Shown here: positions 20,839 through 31,936 of the stretch, one piece after another
Layout of the letters: each line of letters begins with the position of its first letter
Numbering within the stretch: position 1 is the first letter of the stretch
From: Raphanus sativus
Lineage: Eukaryota; Streptophyta; Magnoliopsida; Brassicales; Brassicaceae
Direction of reading: 5' to 3'
Assembly (NCBI RefSeq): GCF_000801105.2
Contig: NC_079516.1
Location: forward strand, 31,640,790 to 31,704,789
Length of the DNA stretch: 64,000 nt
Notes under the pieces: model-generated
The model's database searches: none
Told to the model about the DNA's origin: nothing
Seen by the model: the letters and a program-made list of their open reading frames with translations, nothing else
Made by a program: the position numbers and the translations under genes

Positions 20839-23800
20839 GGTCCTCCCAAGAACCTCACCAAAAAAGTTTGCATTGACGACTCAAATCCCGAAAGACAGGT
20901 GAGCATCGGATCTGATCTACCTCTTGAGACAAAAAAGGAGCTCATTGACTTCCTGAAAAGCAATGTCAAAACCTTTGCATGGTCCACCAATGACATGAAA
21001 GGCATAGATCCGAACTTCACCACCCATAAACTAAAAGTAGACCCCACTTTCAAACCGATCAAACAAAAGCGTCGCAAGCTAGGCCTCGAAAAGGCTCAAG
21101 CTGTTAACGACGAAGTTGACCGACTTACGAAAGCTGGATCCATTCGAGAGGTACACTACCCTGACTGGTTAGCTAACACGGTAGTTGTAAAGAAGAAAAA
21201 CGGGAAATGGAGAATCTGTGTAGACTTCACCGACCTAAACAAGGCTTGTCCAAAAGACAGCTTCCCGTTACCTCACATCGACCGCCTGGTTGAAGCAACA
21301 GCTGGCCATCGACTCCTATCCTTCATGGATGCCTTCTCAGGATACAACCAAATCATGATGGATCCTGAGGACCAGGAGAAAACTGCATTCATAACCGAAC
21401 GAGGAACCTATTGTTACAAGGTTATGCCATTCGGATTAAAGAACGCAGGAGCTACCTATCATAGGTTAGTAAATAAGATGTTTGCTGGGCAACTTGGAAA
21501 AACCATGGAGGTCTATATTGACGATATACTAGTCAAATCCTCAACTGGAGAAGACCATATCTCCCACTTAAGGGAATGCTTCGATATCCTTAATAAGTAC
21601 GATATGAAGCTCAATCCCACTAAATGTACCTTCGGGGTACCCTCAGGCGAGTTCCTAAGCTACCTCGTAACCGAAAGAGGCATTGAAGCCAACCCGCAGC
21701 AGATAGCAACCTTCCTAGAAATGCCGTCACCTAAGACAACCAGAGAGGTACAGAGATTGACTGGACGAATCGCAGCATTAAATCGATTCATATCCAAGTC
21801 CACCGATAAGTGCCTCCCATTCTACAAGCTTCTAAGAAATAATAAGAAGTTCTTATGGGACGAGAAATGTGAGGAAGCCTTCAAACAATTGAAATCTTAC
21901 CTCTCCAAACCTCCGATCCTATCCAAACCTGTAGTAGGAGAGCCACTGTACATGTACCTCGCCGTATCGACTGCTGCAGTTAGCGGCGTGCTGGTACGAG
22001 AGGAACAAAACGAACAAAGACCTGTCTATTACACCAGCAAGAGTTTGATAGACGCCGAAACAAGGTACCCTGCAATGGAAAAATTAGCGCTGGCAGTCGT
22101 AACAGCTGCCAGAAAATTACGACCTTACTTCCAATCGCACTCAATCGTCGTAATGACCTCACAACCATTACGAATGATATTGCACAGCCCTAGCCAGTCA
22201 GGGCGATTGGCCAAATGGGCCATAGAGCTCAGTGAATACGACATCGAGTATAGACCTCGAGCAGCAGCGAAGGCTCAGGTCCTTGCCGACTTTATCATTG
22301 AGCTAGCATCCGAGCAATTAGACTTCGAAATGGAATCTCCGAAGTGGAGCCTGTATGTCGACGGAGCCTCATCAAAACAGGGCTCCGGTGTCGGTCTAAG
22401 GCTGACTTCTTCAGCAGGGGAAACCATCGAGCAGTCCTATAGGCTCGAATTCAGCGCCTCAAACAACGAAGCTGAATATGAAGCACTAATCGCAGGATTG
22501 AAACTCGCCATAAGCCTCGGAATTCGAGAGCTAAACGCTTATAGTGATTCACAGCTAGTAGCTAGCCAGTTTCACGGAGAATACGAAACGAGGGACGAAA
22601 GAATGGGGGCATATCTCGAAGTCGTCCAGAACCTCACTAGGCAGTTTGAAAAATTCGAGCTAACAAGGATCCCACGAGGAGAGAACTCCTCAGCAGATGC
22701 ATTGGCTGCTTTAGCCTCCACATCAGACCCCCTCGTAAAACGAATCATACCCGTAGAAGGAATCGAAAAACCAAGCATCGACATAGCTACTAAAGCTGAG
22801 ATAGACAGCAAGCTAAAAGAGCAACCCGAAGGTACCTGCCCTGAAACGGTAGCTACCCAAGTTTTCACGACATTCTGGTTCCCAAAAGCCAAAATACGTA
22901 GCTCTAAAAAGCATACCTCCGGGAACACAATCCAAAACACGGAAGGTATTCCCCGAAATTCAGACTCCTTGGAGCCTAATCTCACGAATACCTCTGGGGG
23001 CACCAACTCAGACCCATTCGTCTGCAGAGTTAAAACCAGAAGCCGTTCAGCCCTCAAAAATTCCTCTGGGAGCACCATCCAGACCCCGGAGAGTAATGAA
23101 GAAATTGGAGGTATTCCTCGGAATTTAGACCCCCTGGAGCCCAATCCTACGAATACCTCCGGGGGCACCACGACACCAGGTCCCGAACAGGAACCTCCCT
23201 CGTCTCTTCATAACAAAGTTGTAGGGAGAGAGGATTGGAGAATTCCAATCATGCAATACATCCTGGAAGGAAAGAGTCCACCCAATAAATGGGAGGCTCG
23301 GAAGCTCAAAGCATTAAGCGCGAGATACTGCATAATCGAGTCTGTCCTCCACAAACGAAGCGTTTCCGGACCTTACCTAAAATGTGTCCATGGCCTCGTT
23401 GCTATGAGACTCATGAAGGAAATGCACGACGGCTCCTGCGGGAACCACTCTGGAGGAAGAGCTCTGGCCATCAGAATCAAAAGACAGGGCTATTTCTGGC
23501 CTACCATTATTGCAGACTGCGAGGTCTACTCCTCTTCATGCGACAAGTGCCAGAGGCATGCACCGATTATACACCAACCTGCGGAGAAGCTATCCAACAT
23601 ATCTGCCCCTTACCCATTTATGAGGTGGTCCATAGACATCGTAGGACCACTAGTAGCGTCAGGAAGTGGAAAGAAGAAGCTACGCTTCCTCTTAGTCCTA
23701 ACAGACTACTTCACGAAATGGATAGAGGCTGAAGCTTTCCAACAGGTAACCAGAGTCGAGGTCGAACGATTCGTGTGGAAAGAAATCGTGTGTAGACACG

Positions 23801-24489
23801 GCATCCCATATGAAATCGTAACCGACAATGGAGGACAGTTAATATCCCACGACTTCAAAATATTTTGTGACAAATGGAATATTCGCCTGACTTTCTCAAC
23901 ACCTCGACGACCTCAAGGAAACGGCCAGGCTGAGGCTGCTAATAAATTAGTATTAGCAAACCTCAAGAAACGCCTCGGAACCCAGAAGGAACTCTGGTCA
24001 GAAAAGTTACTTGAAGTACTTTGGGCATGTCGAACCACCCCACGAAAGGCTACAGAAGAAACCCCTTTCTCCTTAGCCTACGGGATGGAAGCTGTCGTCC
24101 CAGCTGAAACCATTGCTGGTAGCCTCCGCCGGGAACTCTGTACATCCGATCCCGCAGCTAATGATCAGCTCCTAACAGACAGCCTCGATCTAATCGAAGA
24201 AAGACGAGACCGAGCTCTGATTCGCATTCAAAACTATCAGCAAGCAATGGTACGACAGTACAACTCCAAAGTCAGGCCCCGACAGTTCGCTGTAGGTGAC
24301 CTAGTACTTAGGAAAGTTTTCGAAGGCACCAATGAACCAGATGCTGGAAAATTAGGAACCAACTGGGAAGGTCCATATCAGATCATCCATGTGGTACGAC
24401 CTGGCGTTTACAAGCTCCGAAAGGTGCGAACCGGGGTACCTGAAATCAGATCGTGGAACGCCACGAATCTTAAGAGATATTATCATTAG
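20839..24489 (+). CDS. pol: Pol of element D (RT, two RNase H domains, integrase)
   Basis: Reverse transcriptase, RNase H and integrase, which copy and insert the element. The frame is open from the codon after a TGA (20836-20838); numbering from the first ATG (20899) gives 1,196 residues. RT has LLSFMDAFSGYNQ and VYIDDILVKS (about 203-212). The first RNase H is degenerate (YLAVSTAAVSGVL lacks the usual Asp). A second, archaeal-type RNase H follows (LYVDGASS near 485, then EAEYEALI, SDSQLV, NSSADALA). After a linker with a 54-residue duplication, integrase has HHCC (about 840-887) and Asp913, Asp976, Glu1012, a DD35E spacing. It ends KRYYH. The catalytic motifs look intact. The TGA is probably a CGA decay, since H has CGA there. 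Confidence 0.93.
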   Translation, partial: GPPKNLTKKVCIDDSNPERQVSIGSDLPLETKKELIDFLKSNVKTFAWSTNDMKGIDPNFTTHKLKVDPTFKPIKQKRRKLGLEKAQAVNDEVDRLTKAGSIREVHYPDWLANTVVVKKKNGKWRICVDFTDLNKACPKDSFPLPHIDRLVEATAGHRLLSFMDAFSGYNQIMMDPEDQEKTAFITERGTYCYKVMPFGLKNAGATYHRLVNKMFAGQLGKTMEVYIDDILVKSSTGEDHISHLRECFDILNKYDMKLNPTKCTFGVPSGEFLSYLVTERGIEANPQQIATFLEMPSPKTTREVQRLTGRIAALNRFISKSTDKCLPFYKLLRNNKKFLWDEKCEEAFKQLKSYLSKPPILSKPVVGEPLYMYLAVSTAAVSGVLVREEQNEQRPVYYTSKSLIDAETRYPAMEKLALAVVTAARKLRPYFQSHSIVVMTSQPLRMILHSPSQSGRLAKWAIELSEYDIEYRPRAAAKAQVLADFIIELASEQLDFEMESPKWSLYVDGASSKQGSGVGLRLTSSAGETIEQSYRLEFSASNNEAEYEALIAGLKLAISLGIRELNAYSDSQLVASQFHGEYETRDERMGAYLEVVQNLTRQFEKFELTRIPRGENSSADALAALASTSDPLVKRIIPVEGIEKPSIDIATKAEIDSKLKEQPEGTCPETVATQVFTTFWFPKAKIRSSKKHTSGNTIQNTEGIPRNSDSLEPNLTNTSGGTNSDPFVCRVKTRSRSALKNSSGSTIQTPESNEEIGGIPRNLDPLEPNPTNTSGGTTTPGPEQEPPSSLHNKVVGREDWRIPIMQYILEGKSPPNKWEARKLKALSARYCIIESVLHKRSVSGPYLKCVHGLVAMRLMKEMHDGSCGNHSGGRALAIRIKRQGYFWPTIIADCEVYSSSCDKCQRHAPIIHQPAEKLSNISAPYPFMRWSIDIVGPLVASGSGKKKLRFLLVLTDYFTKWIEAEAFQQVTRVEVERFVWKEIVCRHGIPYEIVTDNGGQLISHDFKIFCDKWNIRLTFSTPRRPQGNGQAEAANKLVLANLKKRLGTQKELWSEKLLEVLWACRTTPRKATEETPFSLAYGMEAVVPAETIAGSLRRELCTSDPAANDQLLTDSLDLIEERRDRALIRIQNYQQAMVRQYNSKVRPRQFAVGDLVLRKVFEGTNEPDAGKLGTNWEGPYQIIHVVRPGVYKLRKVRTGVPEIRSWNATNLKRYYH
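22900..23170 (+). repeat. 162-bp tandem duplication in the pol linker of D
   Basis: The peptide GIPRN.D.LEPN.TNTSGGT occurs twice, about 162 bp apart (near 22945 and 23107), together with (H/N)(T/S)SG(N/S)TIQ. It lies between the archaeal-type RNase H and integrase, keeps the frame, and H lacks most of it. Confidence 0.75.
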
Positions 24490-25637
24490 GTACCTAAAAT
24501 TCCCGAACTACGTTGGGCTTGATCCCTTGACTGGGTACGTAGGCAACTCCGTCATGAGTGCAGCCCCAACCTCATTTCAACACTTAGTTCACCACAACCA
24601 AAGGGGGAATATGTCTGATTAAAATCACATAGCTCAAGCAGCAAGTGTATAACCATTATAATACAGCAATTGTATGACTATTATGATACCAAGTATCCAA
24701 TTATAAATAAAGCAATTATCCTCGATGTCTCAATTCTTTAACAACACAGGTCCCTACAAACACGGACCTAGGGTCCTAAAACCCTTTGGATCAGCTCAGG
24801 TCTCCATGAACCTGAACCTAAAGGTCTCAAAATCCTTCAAACAAAGTCAAGCTTGATAAGCTTAAACCTAATGTCTTAAAATCCTTAGAAATTACCAAGG
24901 TCTTAAAATCCTTCAAACAAAGTCAGGTCTCCAATGACCTCAACCTAAGGTCTTAAAATCCTTAGAAACCATCAAGGTCTTAAAATCCTTCGAACAAGGT
25001 CAGGTCACCTCGGACCTAAACCTAGAATCTCAAAATCCTCAACAAAATACAAAGGTCTTAAAGCCCTTATCAAATTTTGAAAGGTCTTAAAATCCTAAGC
25101 AAGTTCCAATGGGTCTTGAAATCCCGTAAACAAATTTAGGTTCCCGAGAACCCCCACCTAAGGTACCTGAGTTAAACTCAGGTTCCTAAAAACCTTAAGC
25201 TAATCTCGATACTTCAGGAACCCCTCTTAAGGGGCCAAAAACGATCCAAGTCTCCGAGACTTATTATGAAATCAGAGATCTAATTCGGCGGATTCACTAA
25301 ACCTCTTAATTAGTAACCGAAGCACATTCCCTATCAAAACTCTTGACCAAATTCGAGTTGATCAAAAAACACGATTAAGTCAAATCGAAAAAAGCTTGAC
25401 ACGAAACTGAAAACCAAGTTTTGATAGATAAAAGGTTTAAAGGCCTCCTCAGGCCAACAAAGGTTCAAAAAAACTTAACGTAAACAAAGGTTTAAAAGCC
25501 TCCTCAGGCTATAAGTCTTAGAACTAAAAGAAACAAAAGCCCATTGGGCATCCTAGAAACACATATAAGAGCCTCAGCTCTTAAACCTCCTTGTCATCCG
25601 AGCTCTTCTCAGCTCCCTTGCCAACCGGATCATCCTC
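24490..25637. repeat. Spacer repeat array of D between pol and the antisense gene
   Basis: About ten scattered copies of a core like ggtcttaaaatccttc occur between 24770 and 25150, with related aggtc/cctcaggc motifs after it. No gene. It sits where the pol transcript and the antisense transcript converge. H has the equivalent array on the other strand (31320-31720). Confidence 0.7.
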
Positions 25638-28037
25638 CTAATCAGGAACCTCTTCCTCCATCTCCTTGTCGCCATCTCCCGGGGCGGCTTCGACTGGGGC
25701 TGAGCAAGAACTCATCAATCCCAAATTAGAACTGAACTCTCCAGAAAAGGAGAGATTAAACATATTAACCTCAAAAGTACCTGAGCTCTCAGAGAGTTGA
25801 GGAAGAGGGAGCTTGCTGATCGAAAAGTCCGAGACCTGAGCCTTCTCATACGCAGAAACAGCTTCTGGCATCATAGCCACCAAACGAGCGTACTCATCCT
25901 CAGCACTCTTAATCTCGCCGTCCAGCATGTCTTTCAGGAGCTCAGTGTTGGCTTGAATCTCTTGAGCATGAACCAAGGGATCAACTTCATCTTTCTTCTT
26001 GGAGAACTTCTCCTTGACAGCAACCAGAACTTTGTTATAGGCATCAGCTACCTCCCTCTTTCCTTTCTTGACGGCTAGCTTGACCTCAGCTTCTTTGTTC
26101 TTCTGGATGCTCTGAGATGAAGCAATCAGCTCTTTGACTTGGTACTCGGCTATCTTCCGAGCAGAATCCAACTCCCCAATCTTCATAGTCTTCACCTGGA
26201 TGTCAATCAACTGGCTCTCGATCGTCCCTTGCTGAGCATCAGCCTTGGAGCCAAGTCTCTTGACCTCAGCTTGGAGTTCCGAGATCAGAGCCCGAGTCTG
26301 ATTGAGCTCAGTCTTGGTAGCCTTGACCAGATCTGTGACCTGAGCTAATTCCTCAGCGCTGGGGGCATTGTGCACGGAGTCCTCGAACTTGAACTGAGCC
26401 ATGTTAATAGCGCCAGCCAGCTACAAAAACAAAAACAACGATTTAGTGAACATCTTCCAAAAGGAATTAAGCTAAAAAGTTGAAATAGAATTCATACCTG
26501 ACCCATGTGATGGGCAATATCAACGTACTCATCCTTGTTCGTGAGATTGGAGTTCGAGGGGAGGGAACACCCGGTTCTCTTCATATGCCGCATCAGAGTA
26601 GCCAAACCCCACGAATCATCCAAAACCGATCCGGGCTTCGAATGAGCAAAGTTCCAGCCAACGGTTCCCCCTCTAGAAGAGGAGGAGGAAGACCTCGAAG
26701 GTCTGTCAACTTGGTCAGTTCGGGACCTCTTGCTCCTCGGAGGCTCAAATTCTAGAGGATCCCTCGCCATTTGAGGATTAGCTTCCGTCACCGGAACCTC
26801 GGAGGGGAGACCAACTTCCTGAACTCTGGTCTCCGAAGGACCAACGTCTTTAGCAGGAGCGGAGCCTCCCTCATCGAGGACTTCCTTCACGGAGTCAAGA
26901 AAGGATCCTCCTTGGGTCTTATCGCTTCCTCGAGAGGAGCTGGCAGCCTTGGTCGATCTACCCCTGGAACGGAACGAAGGCTGAATAAGCATCTTCTGTG
27001 ACTGGGTCTTTTCAGAGGTACTGGCTCCAGACGAGACTTCAAGTACCGAATCACCGTCGGAAACTGAATCATGAAAAGAATTCGTTAATCTCACAAGAAA
27101 AGATTCGAATAATGAAAGCTAGAAATCAATAATGGAAGGTTACCTTCTAAACCAGCAACCGTCACTGAATCAGGAAAAGATGAATTGTATCGATCAGGGA
27201 ACCTGGCCGATCCGACTCTCGTGGTGGTGTAAGCTGCCCAGTTATTGGGGCTGTGCTGCAGCTTTCTATGGAGAGCTCTGGTAAGTTTACCGGACAACTT
27301 GATAGGATCCTCAATCTCTGCGAAAGAATCAAAAGCAATTAGCACATCACAATAAGCAAAATAAATATGCAAACGTCCCTAAAATCCTATCCAGAGATGT
27401 CAGACCAAGAGGTCCTGAGGTATCGGCCTACAGGAACCGTCGAAGGGTCAATCTTGACATAAAAGTACTTCTTCCGCCAGTCATCATCACTGGCCGTAAA
27501 CTTGAAGACGCCTAGCCCTGGACGACCGGGGAGGTAGTAGGTACCGCTTCCACAATCCTTGGAAGTACTCTCCTTTATCGAGAAGAGACTCATCAGCTCG
27601 GTCAAACCCACAATAACTCCTTCCTCCTTGGCCCTAGTGATGAATCCGTTTATCACTCGGATAACCGAGGGACAAAGTTGGGGAAGGGCCAGATGATAGT
27701 GATCCAGGAGGTCTAGCAAGAGGGTGGGGAGAGGGAACCTAAGATGGCACTTAGAGATGTACTTCTCATGAACACAGAACCAACCCTCCGGAACGGTTTC
27801 AGGGGTTTCGTCCTCGTTACAAGCCCTAGCTAGGTCACTCTTGCCGTGGGCTGGAACAATAAGATTGGCGACGTCTTGGCTCTTTAAGAGCGACGGAAAG
27901 TGAGGTCCGGAGGAGGCGCTCTTGCCACCTTTCTTCTTCATCCTCTTGACTCTTGCCCCGATCGAGTCTTTGACCTTCATAAGACGAGCACCAGAAGTGG
28001 AGATTTGAATTGCGCCGGAGCTTTCTTTTTTACTCAT
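25638..28037 (-). CDS. Antisense extra gene of D, four exons
   Basis: It is read opposite to the retroelement. My exon model: 28037-27392, 27317-27144, 27063-26498, 26420-25638; introns of 74, 80 and 77 nt. The lengths sum to 2,169 nt, an exact frame of 722 codons plus stop. Introns 2 (GTAACC..TTCAG) and 3 (GTATGA..TTGTAG) are textbook. Intron 1 has a good acceptor (TTTCGCAG) but the donor reads GA, so it may be damaged. The N-terminal domain (FPLPTLLLDLLDHYHLALPQLCP, in pieces; ending KKYFYVKI) is homologous to that in L1, K, E and M. A Ser-rich, basic middle and a coiled-coil C-terminus follow. It resembles PF04195-type plant transposon proteins. Function unknown. Confidence 0.75.
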
Positions 28038-28261
28038 TGTAAGTAAAGGGAAAAGAGAAGAGAGGTGAAAAGGGAAGAATCGGGTTGAGATGAGCAAGAA
28101 TGGATTCTCTAGAGAACTTAGGGATGAAGATCGAATTCGAAACAGAGATATAAAAAAAAAAAGAAAAAACGTGCAGTAAAATAAAGGAAGAGGGAGAAGT
28201 TACCTTGGAAACCGTCGGAGGCGTGGAGGAAGTGGAGAGACATGTAGTTAATACTCGCAGC

Positions 28262-28267
28262 TTTATA
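28262..28267 (-). promoter_or_regulatory. TATA box of the D antisense gene
   Basis: TATAAA on the minus strand, 225 bp upstream of the ATG at 28037. The longer leader may contain an intron beginning AAG/GTAACT near 28203. It lies inside D, just before its 3' LTR, so the antisense gene appears to have its own promoter. Confidence 0.5.
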
Positions 28268-28465
28268 TCCCATCATGTCTCGAAAATCGGAAACTACATT
28301 TCAAACTCCTCTTAATCTAAACCGTCGATTTGATCGAAGGGAATTTACAGCCGTTCGATCAGATAGGAATATACATGGTTGAGATAGCTAGTAATCATGA
28401 TCTGAACAAGAAAATCTAGGTTGGGCGGCTAGGTCTAGCTCCCGCGAATAACGAAACCTAATCTC

Positions 28466-28481
28466 GAGAGCTGGGGACAAC
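28466..28481 (+). other. Polypurine tract of D
   Basis: gagagctggggacaac, directly before the 3' LTR. It is similar in form to the tracts of H and E. Confidence 0.75.
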
Positions 28482-29030
28482 TGTTGGGCCCGAATATGGC
28501 CAGATAGCTGAATAGTGAATAATAAAAGACGATAACAGGCCACGACAGGCCCATTACGAATTCAATATGTGAAAGGAGCTAAGCTGGAGCCGGAGGCTGA
28601 GAGCTAAGGACTTTTACCAAAGAGGTCACAGTGAAGAGGAAGCTCACATCGTAACAGAAGGAGCGCAGGACCCGGTCAAAGGGAAGCTGTTGCGGATTCC
28701 TCAATAAACAGAGAAGATCTCGGGAACCAGTTGGTGACGATCAAGCGGGACCTGAGGCTATTTAAAGAGAAAGCAAATCAAGAAAGAAGATCGATTCAAC
28801 CCATATTCCACTCGATACTCTGAAAACATTCTTATTATTGTAACATTCTTATAATCTTTGTATTCATCAAAGATCATCTCTTGTAAACGTTCTTTTACCA
28901 GAAATCATTAATACAAATCATCATTCATTCTACAAGTTCTTACGGGATTCACCCCACGATTATCTTTCCCTAATCCTTTCCTAAACTATAACATGACCTA
29001 AAAATCAGGAGGTGAGTTTAATCCCTCACA
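28482..29030 (+). repeat. 3' LTR of D
   Basis: 549 bp, 11 substitutions from the 5' LTR. The TATA-like TATTTAAA is at 28759-28766. It is followed by the second AGGCC. Confidence 0.95.
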
Positions 29031-29035
29031 AGGCC

Positions 29036-29890
29036 CACGCCAGACCACAGTAAGTCTGAGCGTGACCTTTTCTGCAGAAAGGTAGAGTGCAGCATTGAGA
29101 TTCACGAGAGTGGCATATACCTCAGGGTGGCAGAGTGCGGTTTCTCAATAACAGATCGGTAGTGGTTCCCCCATGGGGAGCAGAATACGATCACAAAACT
29201 CCCATAACGCATACGGCCTCAGTGTCTATGACGAACCTCAGGGTTCAGTACGGCCTCAGGGTCTATATAGTAACCTCCGGGTTTAGTACGGCCTCCGGGT
29301 CTATAAAAGAACCTCAGGGTTCAATGCAGCCTCCGGGTCTGTAAGGAATCTCCGGATTCTAGATCACCTAAGGGTCGATCAAGGGCCTACGGGTCTAACT
29401 GATCTTCGGATCTAGTAAGAACCTCAGGGTTCAAGGATCTTCGAATCCTAATACCAACATTCGGGTTTGTCAAGAACCTCAAGGTTCAAAAGCATCAACC
29501 TCCGGGTTCGATCCATAGGGTTTAATCACTGTCCCCGGATCTAGAGATTAAACCCCAACGCTCAGAAACCTCAGAGTTCAATGAGCAAACCTTCTGGTTC
29601 AATAAAACGGCCTTCGGGCCTAGGTAAGGGACCTCAGGGTTCAAGACCTTAAGAACTTCCGGGGTCTAGAGCTCAAGAACCTTAGGGTTCAAACCAAGCT
29701 AGAACTCTAGGGTTCCAGGCTAGGATCTTTCATTCCAAATCTAAAACTCAGGTTTTTAATAATGGATTACAAGATCTAACAATTTTCTAATCATTTCAGG
29801 ATCCAGTCCCTAGACATTGATATCCATTCAAGGGGTCAACCCCTACAAGGATCCAAACCTAATAAGGAGTCAGCTCCCACATAGGGTCCA
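29036..29890. repeat. K spacer, part 2: short-motif repeat array
   Basis: No gene. Roughly twenty copies of motifs such as aacctcagggttca and gcctccgggtcta are scattered from 29110 to 29700. It is the counterpart, with unrelated motifs, of the arrays in D and H. It ends with gtcca (29886-29890), the target copy for H. Confidence 0.7.
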
Positions 29891-30457
29891 TGTGAGGGAT
29901 TAAACTCACCTCCTGATTTTAGGTCAGGTTTATAGTTTAGAAAAGGATTAGGAAAAGATAATCGTGGGCTGAATCCCGTAAGAACTTGTAGAATGAATGA
30001 TGATTTTATTAATGATTTTTGGTAAGAAATGTTTACAAGTGATGTTTATAATGTTTACAACGAAAGAATTAAATGATTGAGAGCTTGTATGTAAAAATGG
30101 GTTCCAATCCCTTTTTCTTGATTGATTTTCTCTTTAAATAGCCCCAGGTTCCGTCAGTTGCTACCAACAGGTTCCCGAGATCTCCTCCGTGATTTGAGGG
30201 ATTTGTAACAGCTTCCCTTTGACCGGGTCCTGCGCCTATTTATTTGTCCACGAGCTACCTCTTTGACCGGGTCCTGCGCCTGTTTACTTGTCAACGAGCT
30301 GCCTCTTTTCCTTGACCTCTCTGATGAACATCTCCAGCTCACAGCCTCCGGATCTGACTTAGCTGTTTTGAAGATTGAATTCATGATGGGCTTTTTTCGG
30401 CCCGTTATCATTTCTCATTGTCTATCACTAGCTAGGGGGTCATATTTGGGCCCAACA
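29891..30457 (-). repeat. 3' LTR of H (left copy)
   Basis: 567 bp, tgtgaggg..gggcccaaca on the plus strand. It contains an internal near-duplication of ctctttgaccgggtcctgcg. The purine tract (gaaagctgggggcaac on the minus strand) lies just right of it at 30458-30473. Confidence 0.95.
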
Positions 30458-30571
30458 GTTGCCCCCAGCTTTCGAGATAAGATTCCTTATCTCGGAAGCT
30501 AGACCAAGCCGCCGAGCATCAATCTTTTTGTTGAGATCTCGAGCAACAGTTATCTTTATTGAAGATTTCCT

Positions 30572-30865
30572 TTGCTTAATCTGATGGCTACGATTGCGTA
30601 TGAAAAGGCACAAGTATCCGACTTCTCGGCCAGCAAGCTTCCCATTCCTCAATTCTCAGAGAGTTCAGGTACTTTCGAGATTAACATGTTTAATCTATCC
30701 TTTTCCGGAGAGTATGGTTCTAACTTAGGTTTGGTGGGTTCTTACTCAGCCCCAGTCGAAGCCGCCTCTGGAGGTAGCGACAAGGAGATGGAGGAGGAGG
30801 CTCCTGAGGAGGAAGATCCAGCTGGTAAGGGAGCTGAGAAGAGCTCAGATGACAAGGAAGTTTAG
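30572..30865 (+). pseudogene. Remnant of the antisense gene in H
   Basis: It encodes AYEKAQVSDFS..KLP, NMFNLSFSGE and an acidic tail, matching the C-terminal part of the D antisense protein. The upstream exons and the promoter are absent. The strand is opposite to H, as expected. About 2 kb has been deleted relative to D. Confidence 0.8.
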
Positions 30866-31936
30866 GAGCTGAGGCTCTTTCATGTTTTCTTAGGATTTCC
30901 GCCCAATGGGCTTTGATTTCTTTTGTTTTAAGACTTATAGCCTGAGGAGGCTTTTAAACCTTTGTTTCTGTTAAGGTCTCTTGAACCTTTGTCGGCCTGA
31001 GGAGGCCTTTAAACCTTTTATCTATCAAGACTTGGTTTTCAGTTTTATTTTAAGTTTTTTTCGATTTGACTTAGTCATTTTTGGATGAACTCGAATTTGG
31101 TTTAGAGTTTCGATAGAGACTATGCTTTGGTTACTAATTAAGAGGTTTAGTGAATCCTCCGAATTAGGTCCCTGATTTAGCGGTAAGTCTTGGAGACTTG
31201 GATCGTTTTTGGCCCCTTAAGAGGGGTTCCTGGAGTATCGAGGTTAGCTTAAGGTTTTTAGGAACCTGAGTTCAACTCGGACACCTTAGGTGGGGGTTCT
31301 TGGGAACCTGAATTCGTTTGTGGGATTTTAAGACCCGTTGAGACTTGCTTAGGATTTTAAGACCAATTGAGATTTGATAAGGATTTTAAGACCTTTGAAA
31401 TTTGATGAGGATTTTAAGACCTTGGAGATTTGATAAGGATTTTAAGACCTTGGAGATTTGATAAGGATTTTAAGACCTTGGAGATTTGATAAGGATTTTA
31501 AGACCTTAGGTCCAGGTTCGTTGAGACCTGAGTTTGTTGGAAGGATTTTAAGACCTTCGAGATTACTAAGGATTTTAAGACCTTAGGTTCAGGTTGACGG
31601 AGACCTGAATTTGTTTGAAGGGTTTTAAGACCTTAGGTTCAGGTTCATTGAGACCTGAATTTGTTCGAAGGATTTTAAGACCTTAGGTTCAGGTTCATTG
31701 AGACCTGAATTTGTTAAAAAGTCAAGGTATCGAAGATAATTGTTTTGATGATAATAGGATACATGGTATCACAATAATCTTACAATCGATGTTTGGGCTA
31801 TATGTTCTCAAACATATGCCCCCTTTCGCCATGGTGTAAATAGTGTTAAAATGAGATTGGGGTTGCACTCATAACACAATTGCCTACGTACCCAGTCAAG
31901 GGGTCAAGCCTAACGTAATTCGAGGAATTTAAGTAC
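30866..31936. repeat. Spacer repeat array of H
   Basis: Between 31320 and 31720 there are a dozen or more copies of ggattttaagacctt, several in a clean 28-bp tandem with ggagatttgataa. It is the reverse-strand equivalent of the D array at 24770-25150. No gene. Confidence 0.8.

Larger units (their letters stand above)
17546..29030 (+). mobile_element. Element D: nearly complete Tat-lineage element
   Basis: Two 549-bp LTRs (TGTTGGGC..CTCACA) with the duplication AGGCC at 17541-17545 and 29031-29035. Order: LTR, primer site, gag-protease, pol (RT, RNase H, archaeal-type RNase H, integrase), spacer repeats, antisense gene on the minus strand, purine tract, LTR. The LTRs differ at 11 sites by my count (2.0%). 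It is about 11.5 kb and is the only copy here with a long uninterrupted pol. Confidence 0.97.
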
